Counted from the stretch's first letter, positions 26,262 to 35,520 are shown. The stretch: DNA of 64,000 bases from JACOMS01 sp051252005 (GCA_051252005.1 JBPOEZ010000002.1:1-64000); one strand, 5' to 3'. Notes: generated by a model from the letters alone, not told the origin. Made by a program: numbers and translations.

Positions 26262-27614
26262 ATGCGTCTTGTTAGTGATCATATTCTCGAAGAAGCGCCT
26301 TATGACGCGCCGAAATATCCGGAGGTTTTTGCGCGGCCTAATAGCTTCCATGACGGCTTTGATCTTGGCCGTCCTTCAGCTTTCACGAGCGGGCACCCGA
26401 TTGAACATTATAAATATTTACGGGAAAATGCGCCTGTGTCTTGGTCAGAGGCGGCCAGAAAAGCGCGCGGGTTTTGGTCTCTCACGCGCTACGAAGACAT
26501 CAAACAGGCTGAGCTATCGCCAGAGATTTTTTCGTCTGAACGCGGCTCGATCAATATGGGGCTTCCGCCCAAACACTTGCGTTTTCCAAAAAAGCTTGTG
26601 CCTGCAGCGCTCAATAATCTCATCAATCTCGACGCGCCGCGCCATATGGAATTACGGCTTCAACAGAAAGCCTTTTTCATTCCAAAATATGTCGCGACCC
26701 TTAAGGATAAAGTCGGCCTGAAAATCGACAGTCTTCTTGATGATGTCGAAGCTGCGGCCAAACGATCCGGTGACGGCGCGGCTGATTTCGTTAAATTATT
26801 TTCTGAACAGCTCCCTCTCTTTACCCTCTGCGAAATGCTCGGTGTTGACGAGGCAGACCGCCCCAAAATTGTGAGATGGATGAGCTATTTGGAAATGGCC
26901 GCGCAGGTCACAGCCGATCCATGGGCCACGTTCAAACAAGACCCACTTTTCATCCCGCGCTACGTTAAAAATGTCAGCGAGATGTTTGCTTATGGCCAGC
27001 GCGTTATGGCCGACAGACGCGCAAATCCCCGCGAAGATCTCCTCACCGTAATCGCGCAGTCCACACTGGGCGGCGAAGCTCTACCGCAGGAATATCTCGA
27101 CGGGTCATGGTTATTAATTATCTTCGCCGGAAATGATACGACCCGCAATTCACTCTCTGGAACGATGCGGCTTGTCACGCAGTTCCCAGATCAAAAACAG
27201 GCGCTTATCGAAGATAAATCATTAATCCCCAACATGATCCAAGAATCGCTGCGAATGACATCGCCCGTCATTCATATGCGCAGGACGGCGGTGCAGGACA
27301 CAGAGATCGCGGGGCAGAAAATTGCCGAAGACGAAAAGGTAATTCTTTGGTTCGGCGCAGCCAACCGAGACCCTGACGTTTTCCCTGATCCTGACCGTTT
27401 TGATATTTTACGCCCTAATGCGGCCAAGCATTTTGCCTTTGGCCACGGCGTGCATAAATGCCTCGGTAGCCGCATCGCGCAGCTGCAACTCACGCTGGCT
27501 TACGAAAAGATTCTTGAGCGCTTTCCAAACATCGAATGGACAGGACAGCAAACCATGGCTCCGAACAATTTCGTTCACGCCATTTCAAGCCTTAAAGTGA
27601 AGCTGGGCGCATAG
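26262..27614 (+). CDS. Cytochrome P450
   Basis: This 450-residue soluble class I-type bacterial P450 has the oxygen-binding I-helix AGNDTT (289-294), the ExxR pair (Glu328, Arg331) and the heme-ligand loop FAFGHGVHKC with Cys400. It would need a ferredoxin and reductase, none of which is adjacent. The overall sequence resembles bacterial P450s acting on terpenes, fatty acids or sterols; the subfamily was not determined. It stands between an SDR gene and oxyR, with no obvious partner. The ATG at 26262 follows AGGGA. Confidence 0.93.
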   Translation: MRLVSDHILEEAPYDAPKYPEVFARPNSFHDGFDLGRPSAFTSGHPIEHYKYLRENAPVSWSEAARKARGFWSLTRYEDIKQAELSPEIFSSERGSINMGLPPKHLRFPKKLVPAALNNLINLDAPRHMELRLQQKAFFIPKYVATLKDKVGLKIDSLLDDVEAAAKRSGDGAADFVKLFSEQLPLFTLCEMLGVDEADRPKIVRWMSYLEMAAQVTADPWATFKQDPLFIPRYVKNVSEMFAYGQRVMADRRANPREDLLTVIAQSTLGGEALPQEYLDGSWLLIIFAGNDTTRNSLSGTMRLVTQFPDQKQALIEDKSLIPNMIQESLRMTSPVIHMRRTAVQDTEIAGQKIAEDEKVILWFGAANRDPDVFPDPDRFDILRPNAAKHFAFGHGVHKCLGSRIAQLQLTLAYEKILERFPNIEWTGQQTMAPNNFVHAISSLKVKLGA

Positions 27615-27665
27615 GCTCTCTGTGAACCCGTTTGATCTGCATTCTCTAATGCTTTACGCCTCGCT

Positions 27666-27680
27666 ATAGGGAAAACCTAT
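27666..27680 (+). promoter_or_regulatory. OxyR half-site in the oxyR promoter
   Basis: ATAG-N7-CTAT (ATAGGGAAAACCTAT) matches one half of the classical OxyR motif. It lies 18 bp before the oxyR start codon, where binding would repress oxyR itself. No good second half at the 7-bp spacing was found. Confidence 0.55.
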
Positions 27681-27697
27681 ATATAGCGGGAGCCTTC

Positions 27698-28624
27698 ATG
27701 AACATTAATGACCTCAAATACCTTGTTGCTGTCGCCGATCATCGGCATTTCGGGCGTGCCGCCAATGCCGCCTGCGTGTCGCAGCCTACGCTTAGCGGGC
27801 AAATTAAGAAACTAGAAGACCGCCTCGGCGTGATCATCTTTGAACGCTCTACGCGCGGGGTAAAAATCACCCCTGCGGGCGAGCTTATTGTCAACAAAGC
27901 CCGCCTTGTCATGGAGCAAGTGACAGGCATAGAAACCATTGCATCCGCGCAGAACGGCGTCATGAGCGGGCCTTTATCGCTAGGTCTCATCCCCACCATA
28001 GCGCCCTATCTTTTACCGCACTTTCTAAACCAAACCCTTGCCGCCTACCCTGACCTCACGCTCTCCATTCACGAGGATTTCACGGATAATCTGCTCGGCA
28101 TGCTTGAAGACTTTAAAATCGACGCCGCCATTTTAGCCACAGAAACATCGCAGGACCAGTTCGAGGAAATTCCGCTTTACGAAGAAGAATTTTACCTTGT
28201 CTGCCAAAAGGGTCATGCCTTGTCTGCAAAGAAGACTGTAGCCATGACTACCATCGCTCCGGCTGATCTCTTACTCCTCTCCGAAGGACATTGCCTTCGC
28301 GATCAAACGTTGGAGCTCTGCCAATTAAGCGAAACGAACTCTGGAAGTCCCGTTGATTTACGCGCGGCAAGCCTACAAACACTCGTCGAGTTGGTGCGCG
28401 CGGGGCGGGGTTATACGCTTGTACCAAAGCTCGCGGCTTTGCCCATGTCGGAACGCTCGGAACGTTTGCACTTAGTCCAGATCACCCCGCGCCCGTCGCG
28501 GCAAATTCGTTTGGTATGTCGAAAGTCATTTTCGCGAAAAACCACACTGGCCGCGCTCGCTGACCGCCTTAAACAGTCACAGAGTCTTCATACGGCTTTG
28601 AACGCCTCCCTCACGTTTGAATAA
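27698..28624 (+). CDS. oxyR: Hydrogen-peroxide-sensing regulator OxyR
   Basis: A LysR-type regulator of 308 residues: an N-terminal winged helix-turn-helix (about 1-60, MNINDLKYLVAVADHRHFGRAA split by FGRAA) and a C-terminal effector domain. The peroxide-sensing cysteines fall exactly at Cys199 and Cys208 (GHCLRDQTLELC), as in E. coli OxyR. On oxidation they form a disulfide and the tetramer activates peroxide-defence genes. It lies immediately upstream of katG, with OxyR-like boxes before both genes. The ATG is preceded by GGGAG. Confidence 0.95.
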   Translation: MNINDLKYLVAVADHRHFGRAANAACVSQPTLSGQIKKLEDRLGVIIFERSTRGVKITPAGELIVNKARLVMEQVTGIETIASAQNGVMSGPLSLGLIPTIAPYLLPHFLNQTLAAYPDLTLSIHEDFTDNLLGMLEDFKIDAAILATETSQDQFEEIPLYEEEFYLVCQKGHALSAKKTVAMTTIAPADLLLLSEGHCLRDQTLELCQLSETNSGSPVDLRAASLQTLVELVRAGRGYTLVPKLAALPMSERSERLHLVQITPRPSRQIRLVCRKSFSRKTTLAALADRLKQSQSLHTALNASLTFE

Positions 28625-28631
28625 TACAATC

Positions 28632-28668
28632 ATAGACAGTACCTATCACAGCCTTTGATTCAAACGAT
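28632..28668 (+). promoter_or_regulatory. OxyR binding site upstream of katG
   Basis: A perfect ATAG-N7-CTAT half (28632-28646) is followed, at exactly the 7-bp spacing of the OxyR motif, by a weaker half, TTTG-ATTCAAA-CGAT (28654-28668). This two-half layout fits a bound tetramer. It lies 73-109 bp before the katG start and just after the oxyR stop. Confidence 0.7.
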
Positions 28669-28740
28669 TTCACATATAAATCTGAACCTGCTAGATGCCC
28701 TCATACGAACACATATATTCTAAAAAGAAGAGACGATCTT

Positions 28741-30921
28741 ATGAGTACTGAAAGCAAATGCCCCGTCCTGCACGGCGTAAAAAAACAGAAAACAACAGGC
28801 ACAACCGCAAATCAAAAGTGGTGGCCTGAACAGCTCAATTTGGGAATGCTTCATCAGAACACCGCTGAAGGCAATCCGATGGGCAAAAAGTTTAGTTATG
28901 CCAAAGCGTTTCTATCTCTTGATTTGGACGCACTTGCCGAAGATGTTGATGCTGTCATGACGGATTCGCAAGACTGGTGGCCCGCAGATTATGGCCATTA
29001 TGGGCCGTTCTTTATTCGTATGGCGTGGCACAGCGCAGGCACATACCGAGAATTTGATGGCCGCGGCGGCGCGGGTTCTGGCTCGCAGCGTTTCGCTCCG
29101 CTTAATAGTTGGCCCGATAATGGCAACCTCGATAAGGCTCGCCGCCTCCTATGGCCCGTTAAGCAAAAATACGGCCGCGCATTATCTTGGGCTGACTTGA
29201 TGGTCTTTACTGGGAATCGCGCGCTTGAGACTATGGGCTTTAAGACCTTTGGTTTTGCCGGCGGACGCGAAGATGTTTGGGAGCCTGAACAGGATATCTA
29301 TTGGGGTCCTGAGACGGAATGGCTCGGAGACGAACGGTACACAGGTGAACGTGATTTGGACAACCCTCTTGGCGCTGTTCAAATGGGCTTGATTTACGTT
29401 AATCCTGAAGGCCCTAACGGTAATCCTGATCCGCTAAAATCTGCATTCGACATTCGCGACACGTTTGCACGCATGGCGATGAATGATGAAGAAACTGTCG
29501 CGCTCGTCGCAGGCGGCCATACATTCGGCAAAGCCCACGGCGCGTCCAATCCTGATGAATATGTCGGGCGCGAACCCGAAGCTTCGACCATGGCCGAACA
29601 AGGTCTCGGCTGGAAGCAAACATACGGCACAGGCCGCGCCGCCGACATGACGACCAGCGGAATTGAAGGTGCGTGGACTGCGAACCCGACACAATGGGAT
29701 AATGGCTTTTTCGATGTGCTTCTCGGCTTTGAGTGGGAACTTACAAAAAGCCCTGCAGGCGCGCATCAGTGGACCCCGAAAAAAGACTCCGGCGCGCCGA
29801 AGGCTCCCAATGCCAGCGATGCCAAGGCCTCAGAACCTTTGATGATGACGACGGCGGATATGGCCCTAAAAATAGATCCAGAATATGCTAAAATATCAAA
29901 GCGGTTTCACGAAAATCCAGCGGAATTCGCGGACGCTTTTGCCCGCGCATGGTACAAGCTCACGCACCGCGATATGGGCCCAGCTAGCCGCTACCTCGGC
30001 TCGATGGTTCCAGATGAAGAGCTTATTTGGCAGGATCCCCTTCCCGCGCCCTCGAAGAAGGCCTTGAGTAAAAAAGAGATAAAGTGGCTCAAAAAAGCTA
30101 TCTTAGCCTCAGGGCTCACAATCTCTGAGCTTGTCTCAACGGCTTGGGCGTCCGCGTCTACCTTCCGAGGCTCCGACATGCGCGGCGGCGCCAACGGGGC
30201 TCGTATTCGCCTCGCGCCGCAAAAAGACTGGGCCGTCAATGATCCGGCTGAGCTTCACAAAGTCCTTCAGGCCCTTAAAGACATTAAGGGCGATTTCAGC
30301 GGCAAAGTCTCTATGGCCGACCTGATTGTGCTTGGCGGCAGCGCGGCGATTGAAAAAGCGGCGAAAGCAGGCGGACATAAAATCAAAGTTCCGTTCACAT
30401 CCGGACGCGTTGACGCTTCGCAAAGTCAAACGGACGTGGACACGTTCGCTCACCTTGAGCCAAAAACAGACGGTTTTCGCAATTACGGCGGAGACAACCC
30501 GCATGTGAAAGCCGAAGATACGCTTGTTGATCGCGCGCAGCTTCTGACCCTCACCGCGCCAGAGATGACAGTTCTTGTCGGTGGCTTGCGGGTTCTTGGC
30601 GCCAACACGGATGGTTCAAACAAAGGCGTCTTCACAGATAATCCAGGGACGCTGTCCAATGACTTCTTTGTCAATTTGCTCGACATGGGAACGCAATGGC
30701 ACGCCACCTCAGACGCGGATACGATGTTTGAAGGCAAAGACCGCGCTACAGGAGAAACCAAATGGATAGGAACACGGAACGATTTGGTTTTCGGCTCCAA
30801 CTCTATCCTTCGCGCTGTAGCAGAGGTTTACGCCTCGGATGATGCCGGCAAAGCTTTCAACAAAGCCTTCGTCAAAGCTTGGACTAAGGTCATGAATCTT
30901 GACCGCTTTGATCTGGTATAA
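28741..30921 (+). CDS. katG: Catalase-peroxidase
   Basis: KatG is a bifunctional heme enzyme that destroys hydrogen peroxide. The 726 residues hold the duplicated class I peroxidase fold. Distal residues Arg93, Trp96 and His97 lie in RMAWHSAGTYR, the proximal heme ligand is His260 (GGHTFGKAHG), and Trp96, Tyr219 and Met245 are placed to form the catalase-specific Met-Tyr-Trp adduct. It has no signal peptide and should be cytoplasmic. Regulation by the adjacent oxyR is well supported by the upstream box. A terminator follows. Confidence 0.98.
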   Translation: MSTESKCPVLHGVKKQKTTGTTANQKWWPEQLNLGMLHQNTAEGNPMGKKFSYAKAFLSLDLDALAEDVDAVMTDSQDWWPADYGHYGPFFIRMAWHSAGTYREFDGRGGAGSGSQRFAPLNSWPDNGNLDKARRLLWPVKQKYGRALSWADLMVFTGNRALETMGFKTFGFAGGREDVWEPEQDIYWGPETEWLGDERYTGERDLDNPLGAVQMGLIYVNPEGPNGNPDPLKSAFDIRDTFARMAMNDEETVALVAGGHTFGKAHGASNPDEYVGREPEASTMAEQGLGWKQTYGTGRAADMTTSGIEGAWTANPTQWDNGFFDVLLGFEWELTKSPAGAHQWTPKKDSGAPKAPNASDAKASEPLMMTTADMALKIDPEYAKISKRFHENPAEFADAFARAWYKLTHRDMGPASRYLGSMVPDEELIWQDPLPAPSKKALSKKEIKWLKKAILASGLTISELVSTAWASASTFRGSDMRGGANGARIRLAPQKDWAVNDPAELHKVLQALKDIKGDFSGKVSMADLIVLGGSAAIEKAAKAGGHKIKVPFTSGRVDASQSQTDVDTFAHLEPKTDGFRNYGGDNPHVKAEDTLVDRAQLLTLTAPEMTVLVGGLRVLGANTDGSNKGVFTDNPGTLSNDFFVNLLDMGTQWHATSDADTMFEGKDRATGETKWIGTRNDLVFGSNSILRAVAEVYASDDAGKAFNKAFVKAWTKVMNLDRFDLV

Positions 30922-30949
30922 GAGGAAGGCCCTACGTCCCACACACTAC

Positions 30950-30984
30950 AAACGCGGTCCTTTTTTGGGGCCGCGTTTATTTAT
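30950..30984 (+). terminator. Terminator after katG
   Basis: AAACGCGG pairs with CCGCGTTT across a T-rich loop, 28 bp after the katG stop, followed by the AT-rich stretch ATTTATAT. The U-tract is weak, so efficiency is uncertain. Confidence 0.6.
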
Positions 30985-31122
30985 ATCCAGCCCCGATAAA
31001 GCGTAACCCCCTAGCTCTTTTTATTCGGCCTTGACGAAAACGTTTTTTCTGAGGGACAAGCATGGCGATACGGCCTTGGCCGTACCCTTAGAAGGCTGAT
31101 GATAAATATAGCGGGCGGTTGG

Positions 31123-31806
31123 CTAGCCTCGCTCACCGAACAACGCGCTGCCGACACGCACATGTGTCGCGCCGAGTTTTACTGCCGTTTCAAAATCACT
31201 ACTCATACCCATGGAAAGGCTTTTGAGGCCGTGCTTGGCTGCAAGGTTTTTCAGGAACCAAAAATGCGGCGAGGCCGCTTCGTCCTGAGGCGGGATACAC
31301 ATAAGGCCTTCGGGTATGATGTCATAGTCTTTGCGCAGCGTCTCAAGAAACCCCGGAAGATCAGCGGGCAAGACGCCGGCTTTCTGCGGCTCTTCGCCTG
31401 TATTGACCTGCACCAAAAGGCGCGGCATGCGGCCGACAGTTTTTGCCGCTTTGACAATAGCTTTAGCAAGCTTTTCACGGTCAAGGGTTTCGATCACGTC
31501 AAACAGACGAACAGCGTCCTCGGCTTTGTTGGTTTGTAGCGGCCCGATAAGCCGGAGTTCAATAGCGCCTCTATGTTTGGCGAAGGTTTCGCCCCACCGA
31601 GTCTGCGCTTCCTGCACACGGTTTTCGCCGAAGGCGCGCTGCCCCGCCGCGAGCATTTCTGCCACGCGTTCATCCGGCTGCACCTTAGAAACAGCGACGA
31701 GTGTTACATCGCCCGAAGCCCCCTTGGCGGCGGCCTCGATACGGCCTAAGATTTTGCTTCGCCGTTCATTTACTGGGCGCTCTAATTTGGAAAGATCATC
31801 ATTCAT
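31123..31806 (-). CDS. YggS-family pyridoxal-phosphate homeostasis protein
   Basis: This 227-residue single-domain TIM-barrel PLP protein resembles YggS/PLPBP. The PLP lysine lies in LVAVSKVQP (about residue 40), and the family segments FGENRVQEA, LIGPLQTNK and SMGMSSDFETAV are intact. It buffers free PLP and affects amino-acid pools; no catalytic activity is established. Its ATG overlaps head-to-head with the start of the divergent thiE-like gene (CATG). Confidence 0.93.
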   Translation of the reverse strand: MNDDLSKLERPVNERRSKILGRIEAAAKGASGDVTLVAVSKVQPDERVAEMLAAGQRAFGENRVQEAQTRWGETFAKHRGAIELRLIGPLQTNKAEDAVRLFDVIETLDREKLAKAIVKAAKTVGRMPRLLVQVNTGEEPQKAGVLPADLPGFLETLRKDYDIIPEGLMCIPPQDEAASPHFWFLKNLAAKHGLKSLSMGMSSDFETAVKLGATHVRVGSALFGERG

Positions 31807-32449
31807 GCTCCCCCATTACAAGCAATGGTCTTATAAGGGAAGTGACCCGATAGCGCAGGTGGCCACTTCTCTTTACACAGAGCGGACAAAGACTACGCCG
31901 CTTGCGCCGCTTATTCTCATGACAGATCCAAAACGTGTGCCAAACCCCATTCGCGCCGCGCGGGCCTTACCAAAAGGCGCGGCAATTATTTATCGTCATT
32001 ATGGCAGCGAAGATCGGCACGGCATAGCTAAGGCACTGCGGGACATCACATTTGCACGCGAACAGCAATTTTTAATCGGGCATGATCCAGAGCTTGCCAT
32101 AGAGGCCGGAGCAGACGGCGTCCATTTTCGCAGGGATGCAGCCTTAATAGAGCCAACGCTTTGGCGTAAACGTTGCCCTGGCTGGATCATTACAATGGCG
32201 GGGCTTAAAGGCGAGCAAACATATTTAGGAAATTCTTTGCTGCTTGATGGGATATTCATTTCAAGCGTTTTCAAAAGCGACAGTCCCTCTGCTGGCCTTC
32301 CTATTGGCACAGAAGCCTTCGCGCAAATATGCACGGCCGCACCCGTGCCCGTCATTGCCCTTGGCGGCATAAACGAAAAAACCGCGCTTAATCTTTTAGG
32401 GACTGGCGCGGCGGGGATAGCGGGTATTGGCGGGTTTCTACGAGCCTAG
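31805..32449 (+). CDS. Thiamine-phosphate synthase-like (TenI/ThiE fold) protein
   Basis: Starting at ATG 31805 (MLPHYKQWSY, GGAAAG upstream) this gives 214 residues with the TMP/TenI barrel pattern: LMTDPKR, IYRHYG, GADGVHF (about residue 95) and VIALGGINEKTA near the end. ThiE joins the thiazole and pyrimidine moieties of thiamine. The usual GQ(E/D)D continuation after GVH is replaced by RRDAAL, so true ThiE activity is uncertain and a TenI-like or derived role is possible. No other thi gene is near. It converges on, and overlaps by 4 bp, the porin gene. Confidence 0.75.
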   Translation: MLPHYKQWSYKGSDPIAQVATSLYTERTKTTPLAPLILMTDPKRVPNPIRAARALPKGAAIIYRHYGSEDRHGIAKALRDITFAREQQFLIGHDPELAIEAGADGVHFRRDAALIEPTLWRKRCPGWIITMAGLKGEQTYLGNSLLLDGIFISSVFKSDSPSAGLPIGTEAFAQICTAAPVPVIALGGINEKTALNLLGTGAAGIAGIGGFLRA

Positions 32450-34389
32450 AACGTTACGCGGCCCTCGACAAAGACTGACGTCGCTTTTTCTTTCGTCGGT
32501 GTGAGGATGCCGCCCGGCGTATAGGTCGTGGTTCGGTTTACGTGCTGCACACCTGTTCCGAGGCGGAAATAATCATTCCAGTCATAAGACATGCCGATGA
32601 CGGCTTGCTTTGATTTCAGATTAACATTCTTATCCTTGGCTTCGCCGTACCCGACAGTGAATCCAAACTTGTTCGGCTGAATAGTCATCCCTGCATCCCA
32701 AGCGGTATAGTCGCCATTGGCAAGTCCATTATTACTATCGAGATATGAGCCGCCGAGCGTAACGGCTTTGTAGCCAAGCTCTGCGCCAAGGCCCAAGGCC
32801 CTTAGGTCGTCAAAAGCAGGCAAACCGCTTTTCTCTGAACCCACCGCATAAGTCGCTGTGGCTTCGACGGACAGGCCGTTGCCAAATGTACGGTCGAGAG
32901 AGATGCCCGCTTCCATGAGGTTTTCTAAATCAGGCGACACAGTGCCAGATCCATCTTTGCCGTCCGCGCGAACACAATAATCTACGCCGCAAGCTTTGGC
33001 GTTAAGGGAATAGGACGCACCGATTTGCACGCCGACGCCAACCGTATCACCGAGGAGGCGCGGGCTAACATAGGTGACTTTTTCAGAAAACCCTGACGCG
33101 TCATTGACGGTCTTAACACTGTCCAGTCCCGTGTAGTCGACGGGAGAATTAGAGGCCCCAACCGCAAGAAGGCTCGGCGCGCCAAGAGAGAAGAGATAAG
33201 CGGCGCCGTCGTCTCGGCCCACGGTCAAATCACCATAGGCTGTGCGCAAGAAGAGATAAGCGCCTTCTAGTGCGTATTCACCGTCTTTGGCGTCGCTGGC
33301 TCCGCTTGAGTAGAACTGTGATGTGTGTCCGCGCACAGATGTCGGCGTACCGGCGACTAAGACGCTTGAACATCCGGCAAGTGTCGGCGCGCAGTCACCC
33401 GCCAAGCCGCCAAAGCCGCGGCGGTATTTATCATATTGGCCGCGTAACTCTACGCCCGCGCCAAACTCAAGACCGCCGCCCGTAACGCCGCTTAGCTCGC
33501 CGCGGACAGAACCGTCAGCGATAAAGTCTTCACTCCAGTCATTGTTGTTAACAGTATCTGTGCGTTCCGTCCCAGCCGCGCCGAGACGTAAATAACCGGA
33601 AAGCGTTGCGATAAGGCCGCCAAAGCCTAGGCGCTTTTGTAAACCTTTTTTGCGTTTCTGTGTCGTCGGTACGGGCGGCGCAGGTCTTGCGTTGGGATGA
33701 TACATCCCTTGTGGGGCTTGCGGCCCCTGCATCTGTCCCGCATTTGGCGCATAATGCCCCTGCCCTGTATTTTGAGAGCTCTGGGTTCTGCCTGGGTAAT
33801 AAGGACGTCCGCTGAGTGTTTCAACTTCTGGCAATGGCTCTTCCTGAGCATATTGTGGCGCGTTTTGATACCCGCCATAGGGCGACCCACTCTGCTGCGT
33901 CGATGCCCCGTTCGTAGGCGCTGCGTAAGTGACAGGCGGATTATAGGCGGAAGCTGTTGGCGGGTTATACGTTGCCGGAGCCGATGAGCTGCTAGCGCCT
34001 TCGCCGGTTCCGTAAAGCGTGACCGATGCAGGCTTACTCGCTTCCGCGCCGCCGTAGTTACTCGGTGCCGTATGGCTTTGCGAAACATATGTGCCGCTGG
34101 TCGGCGCACTCGTGGATGTGTAAGGCGAAGATGAATAAGCAGACGGAGGGAGCGGCGTCGACGGTGCAGACGCAGGCGAATGGGCTGTCGTTGGCCGCAG
34201 TCCTGTCACAGTCGGGGCCATCTCGGCTGGAGGCGTTTGCGCCGGCGTTTGTGTTTCCCAAGCTTGCTTCTTTTTCTTCTTAGCAAAGGGCGATGTTACC
34301 GTCTGTGCTTGCGCGGCAATCGCAAGCGCGGCGCATAGCACTCCGGTACTTGTCAGCAATAATGTCCGTGTGTTTTGACGCTCGCCCAT
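32446..34389 (-). CDS. Outer-membrane porin with a long low-complexity N-terminal region
   Basis: A signal peptide (about residues 1-28, ending AQAQ) and a basic KKKKK patch lead into some 200 residues rich in Pro, Ser, Thr, Tyr, Ala and Gln, probably disordered. From about residue 255 a Gram-negative porin-type beta-barrel follows (GYLRLGAAG, LTVGRDDGAAYLF, VGYGEAKDK), ending in a terminal Phe (VEGRVTF) as BAM substrates do. The barrel alone would be about 390 residues, normal for porins. The N-terminal extension is unusual and might reach into the periplasm or bind peptidoglycan. Confidence 0.85.
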   Translation of the reverse strand: MGERQNTRTLLLTSTGVLCAALAIAAQAQTVTSPFAKKKKKQAWETQTPAQTPPAEMAPTVTGLRPTTAHSPASAPSTPLPPSAYSSSPYTSTSAPTSGTYVSQSHTAPSNYGGAEASKPASVTLYGTGEGASSSSAPATYNPPTASAYNPPVTYAAPTNGASTQQSGSPYGGYQNAPQYAQEEPLPEVETLSGRPYYPGRTQSSQNTGQGHYAPNAGQMQGPQAPQGMYHPNARPAPPVPTTQKRKKGLQKRLGFGGLIATLSGYLRLGAAGTERTDTVNNNDWSEDFIADGSVRGELSGVTGGGLEFGAGVELRGQYDKYRRGFGGLAGDCAPTLAGCSSVLVAGTPTSVRGHTSQFYSSGASDAKDGEYALEGAYLFLRTAYGDLTVGRDDGAAYLFSLGAPSLLAVGASNSPVDYTGLDSVKTVNDASGFSEKVTYVSPRLLGDTVGVGVQIGASYSLNAKACGVDYCVRADGKDGSGTVSPDLENLMEAGISLDRTFGNGLSVEATATYAVGSEKSGLPAFDDLRALGLGAELGYKAVTLGGSYLDSNNGLANGDYTAWDAGMTIQPNKFGFTVGYGEAKDKNVNLKSKQAVIGMSYDWNDYFRLGTGVQHVNRTTTYTPGGILTPTKEKATSVFVEGRVTF

Positions 34390-34591
34390 AACTCATACCT
34401 TAAGATCAACCCGACTTGCGGGTATTCGTTAACCTTTTAATCGGCTGTCCCCCCTAAAAAAGTGTTAACAAATCTTTTATAAGCTCGAAAAATAGGCCGT
34501 TTATGGCCTTATTTTCATGAATGAAGCACTGGCGGGAAAAAAATTCGGTGCTATAACGGGCAAAAATTATCGCTCGAGTTAGGAGCTCTGC

Positions 34592-35050
34592 ATGCCTTCA
34601 TTCCGTATTCGTCCTGTGTCTTTAATGGCCGCCATGCTGATCAGTGCCAGCCTTATATCCGGTTGCAGCACATTTCGGAAAAGTGACAAACCTAAAGCCA
34701 CAAGCGTCAAGAAAGCTGCCCCGAACATGGGCGTGAATTCTTACTTGTGGCGTGCCAGTCTTGAAACACTAGAGTTCATGCCGCTTTCCGAAGTCGACCC
34801 CTTTGGCGGCGTTATAATCACGGATTGGTATGCAAACCCCGAAGCCCCGAATGAGCGTTTCAAAGCAAACGTTTACATTCTGGACGCCAACCTTCGCGCT
34901 GATGCGTTAAAGACTTCGATCTTTAAGCAAGTCCGTACGGGTAATAGCTGGGAAGACGGGAAAGTTGACGCAGACACAGCGCGGAAAATCGAAAACGCTA
35001 TCCTCACACGAGCGCGCGAACTTTACATCGCCACCGTCGATAACGGCTAG
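34592..35050 (+). CDS. DUF3576 lipoprotein
   Basis: This 152-residue protein has a lipoprotein signal with lipobox ISGC (Cys near residue 25). The DUF3576 core is GVNSYLWRASLETLEFMPL split around LWRAS, followed by DPFGGVIITDWY. The family is widespread in alphaproteobacteria as an envelope lipoprotein of unknown function. AGGAG precedes the ATG. It is divergent from the porin gene over about 200 bp. Confidence 0.9.
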   Translation: MPSFRIRPVSLMAAMLISASLISGCSTFRKSDKPKATSVKKAAPNMGVNSYLWRASLETLEFMPLSEVDPFGGVIITDWYANPEAPNERFKANVYILDANLRADALKTSIFKQVRTGNSWEDGKVDADTARKIENAILTRARELYIATVDNG

Positions 35051-35061
35051 CAGGACCTCTT

Positions 35062-35517
35062 TTGAGCAACCCTAAGATACCACCTCCCATTGTCGGAGCC
35101 GTATGTGCAGGGCTTATAGCTTTAATCGCTTATTTCAAATTGGGGCCGTATTTTGCGGCTCCTTTTTCGTTATGGATTGCTATCTTTCTGGCTTGCACGG
35201 GACTTCTCATCGCGTTTCTCAGTGTCAAAGCTTTTGGCAAAGCCAAAACGACTATCCATCCTCTAGTTCCGATGAAAACGAAATCTCTGGTCATCAGCGG
35301 GATGAACCGGATCTCTCGTAATCCGATGTATCTCGGCATGCTTCTGATCCTTATCGGCGTTGCTGTTTATTTCGGTTATGTTGCGGGCCTAGTCCCTGCC
35401 GTATTATTCATGCTTTATATCACGCAGTTTCAGATCAAGCCCGAAGAGGCCGCTTTAAGCCAGCTTTTCGGCGAAGAGTATGAAGCTTATAAATCCAACG
35501 TTCGCCGTTGGATTTAG
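35062..35517 (+). CDS. Isoprenylcysteine carboxyl methyltransferase-like (PEMT/ICMT) membrane protein
   Basis: A 151-residue, roughly four-helix membrane protein with the family's C-terminal motifs: SRNPMYLGMLL (about residues 86-96) and GEEYEAYKSNVRRWI at the end. Relatives are phospholipid or isoprenyl-cysteine methyltransferases that use SAM, but the bacterial substrate is generally unknown. The start is TTG 35062 with CAGGA upstream. It lies 11 bp after the DUF3576 gene, so the two are probably cotranscribed. Confidence 0.85.
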   Translation: MSNPKIPPPIVGAVCAGLIALIAYFKLGPYFAAPFSLWIAIFLACTGLLIAFLSVKAFGKAKTTIHPLVPMKTKSLVISGMNRISRNPMYLGMLLILIGVAVYFGYVAGLVPAVLFMLYITQFQIKPEEAALSQLFGEEYEAYKSNVRRWI

Positions 35518-35520
35518 GTT

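Noticed and set aside
31331..31804. Upstream extension of the thiE-like frame to 31331
   Set aside because: The extension runs antisense through intact yggS. The homologous part begins at about 31805, where a ribosome-binding site is visible.
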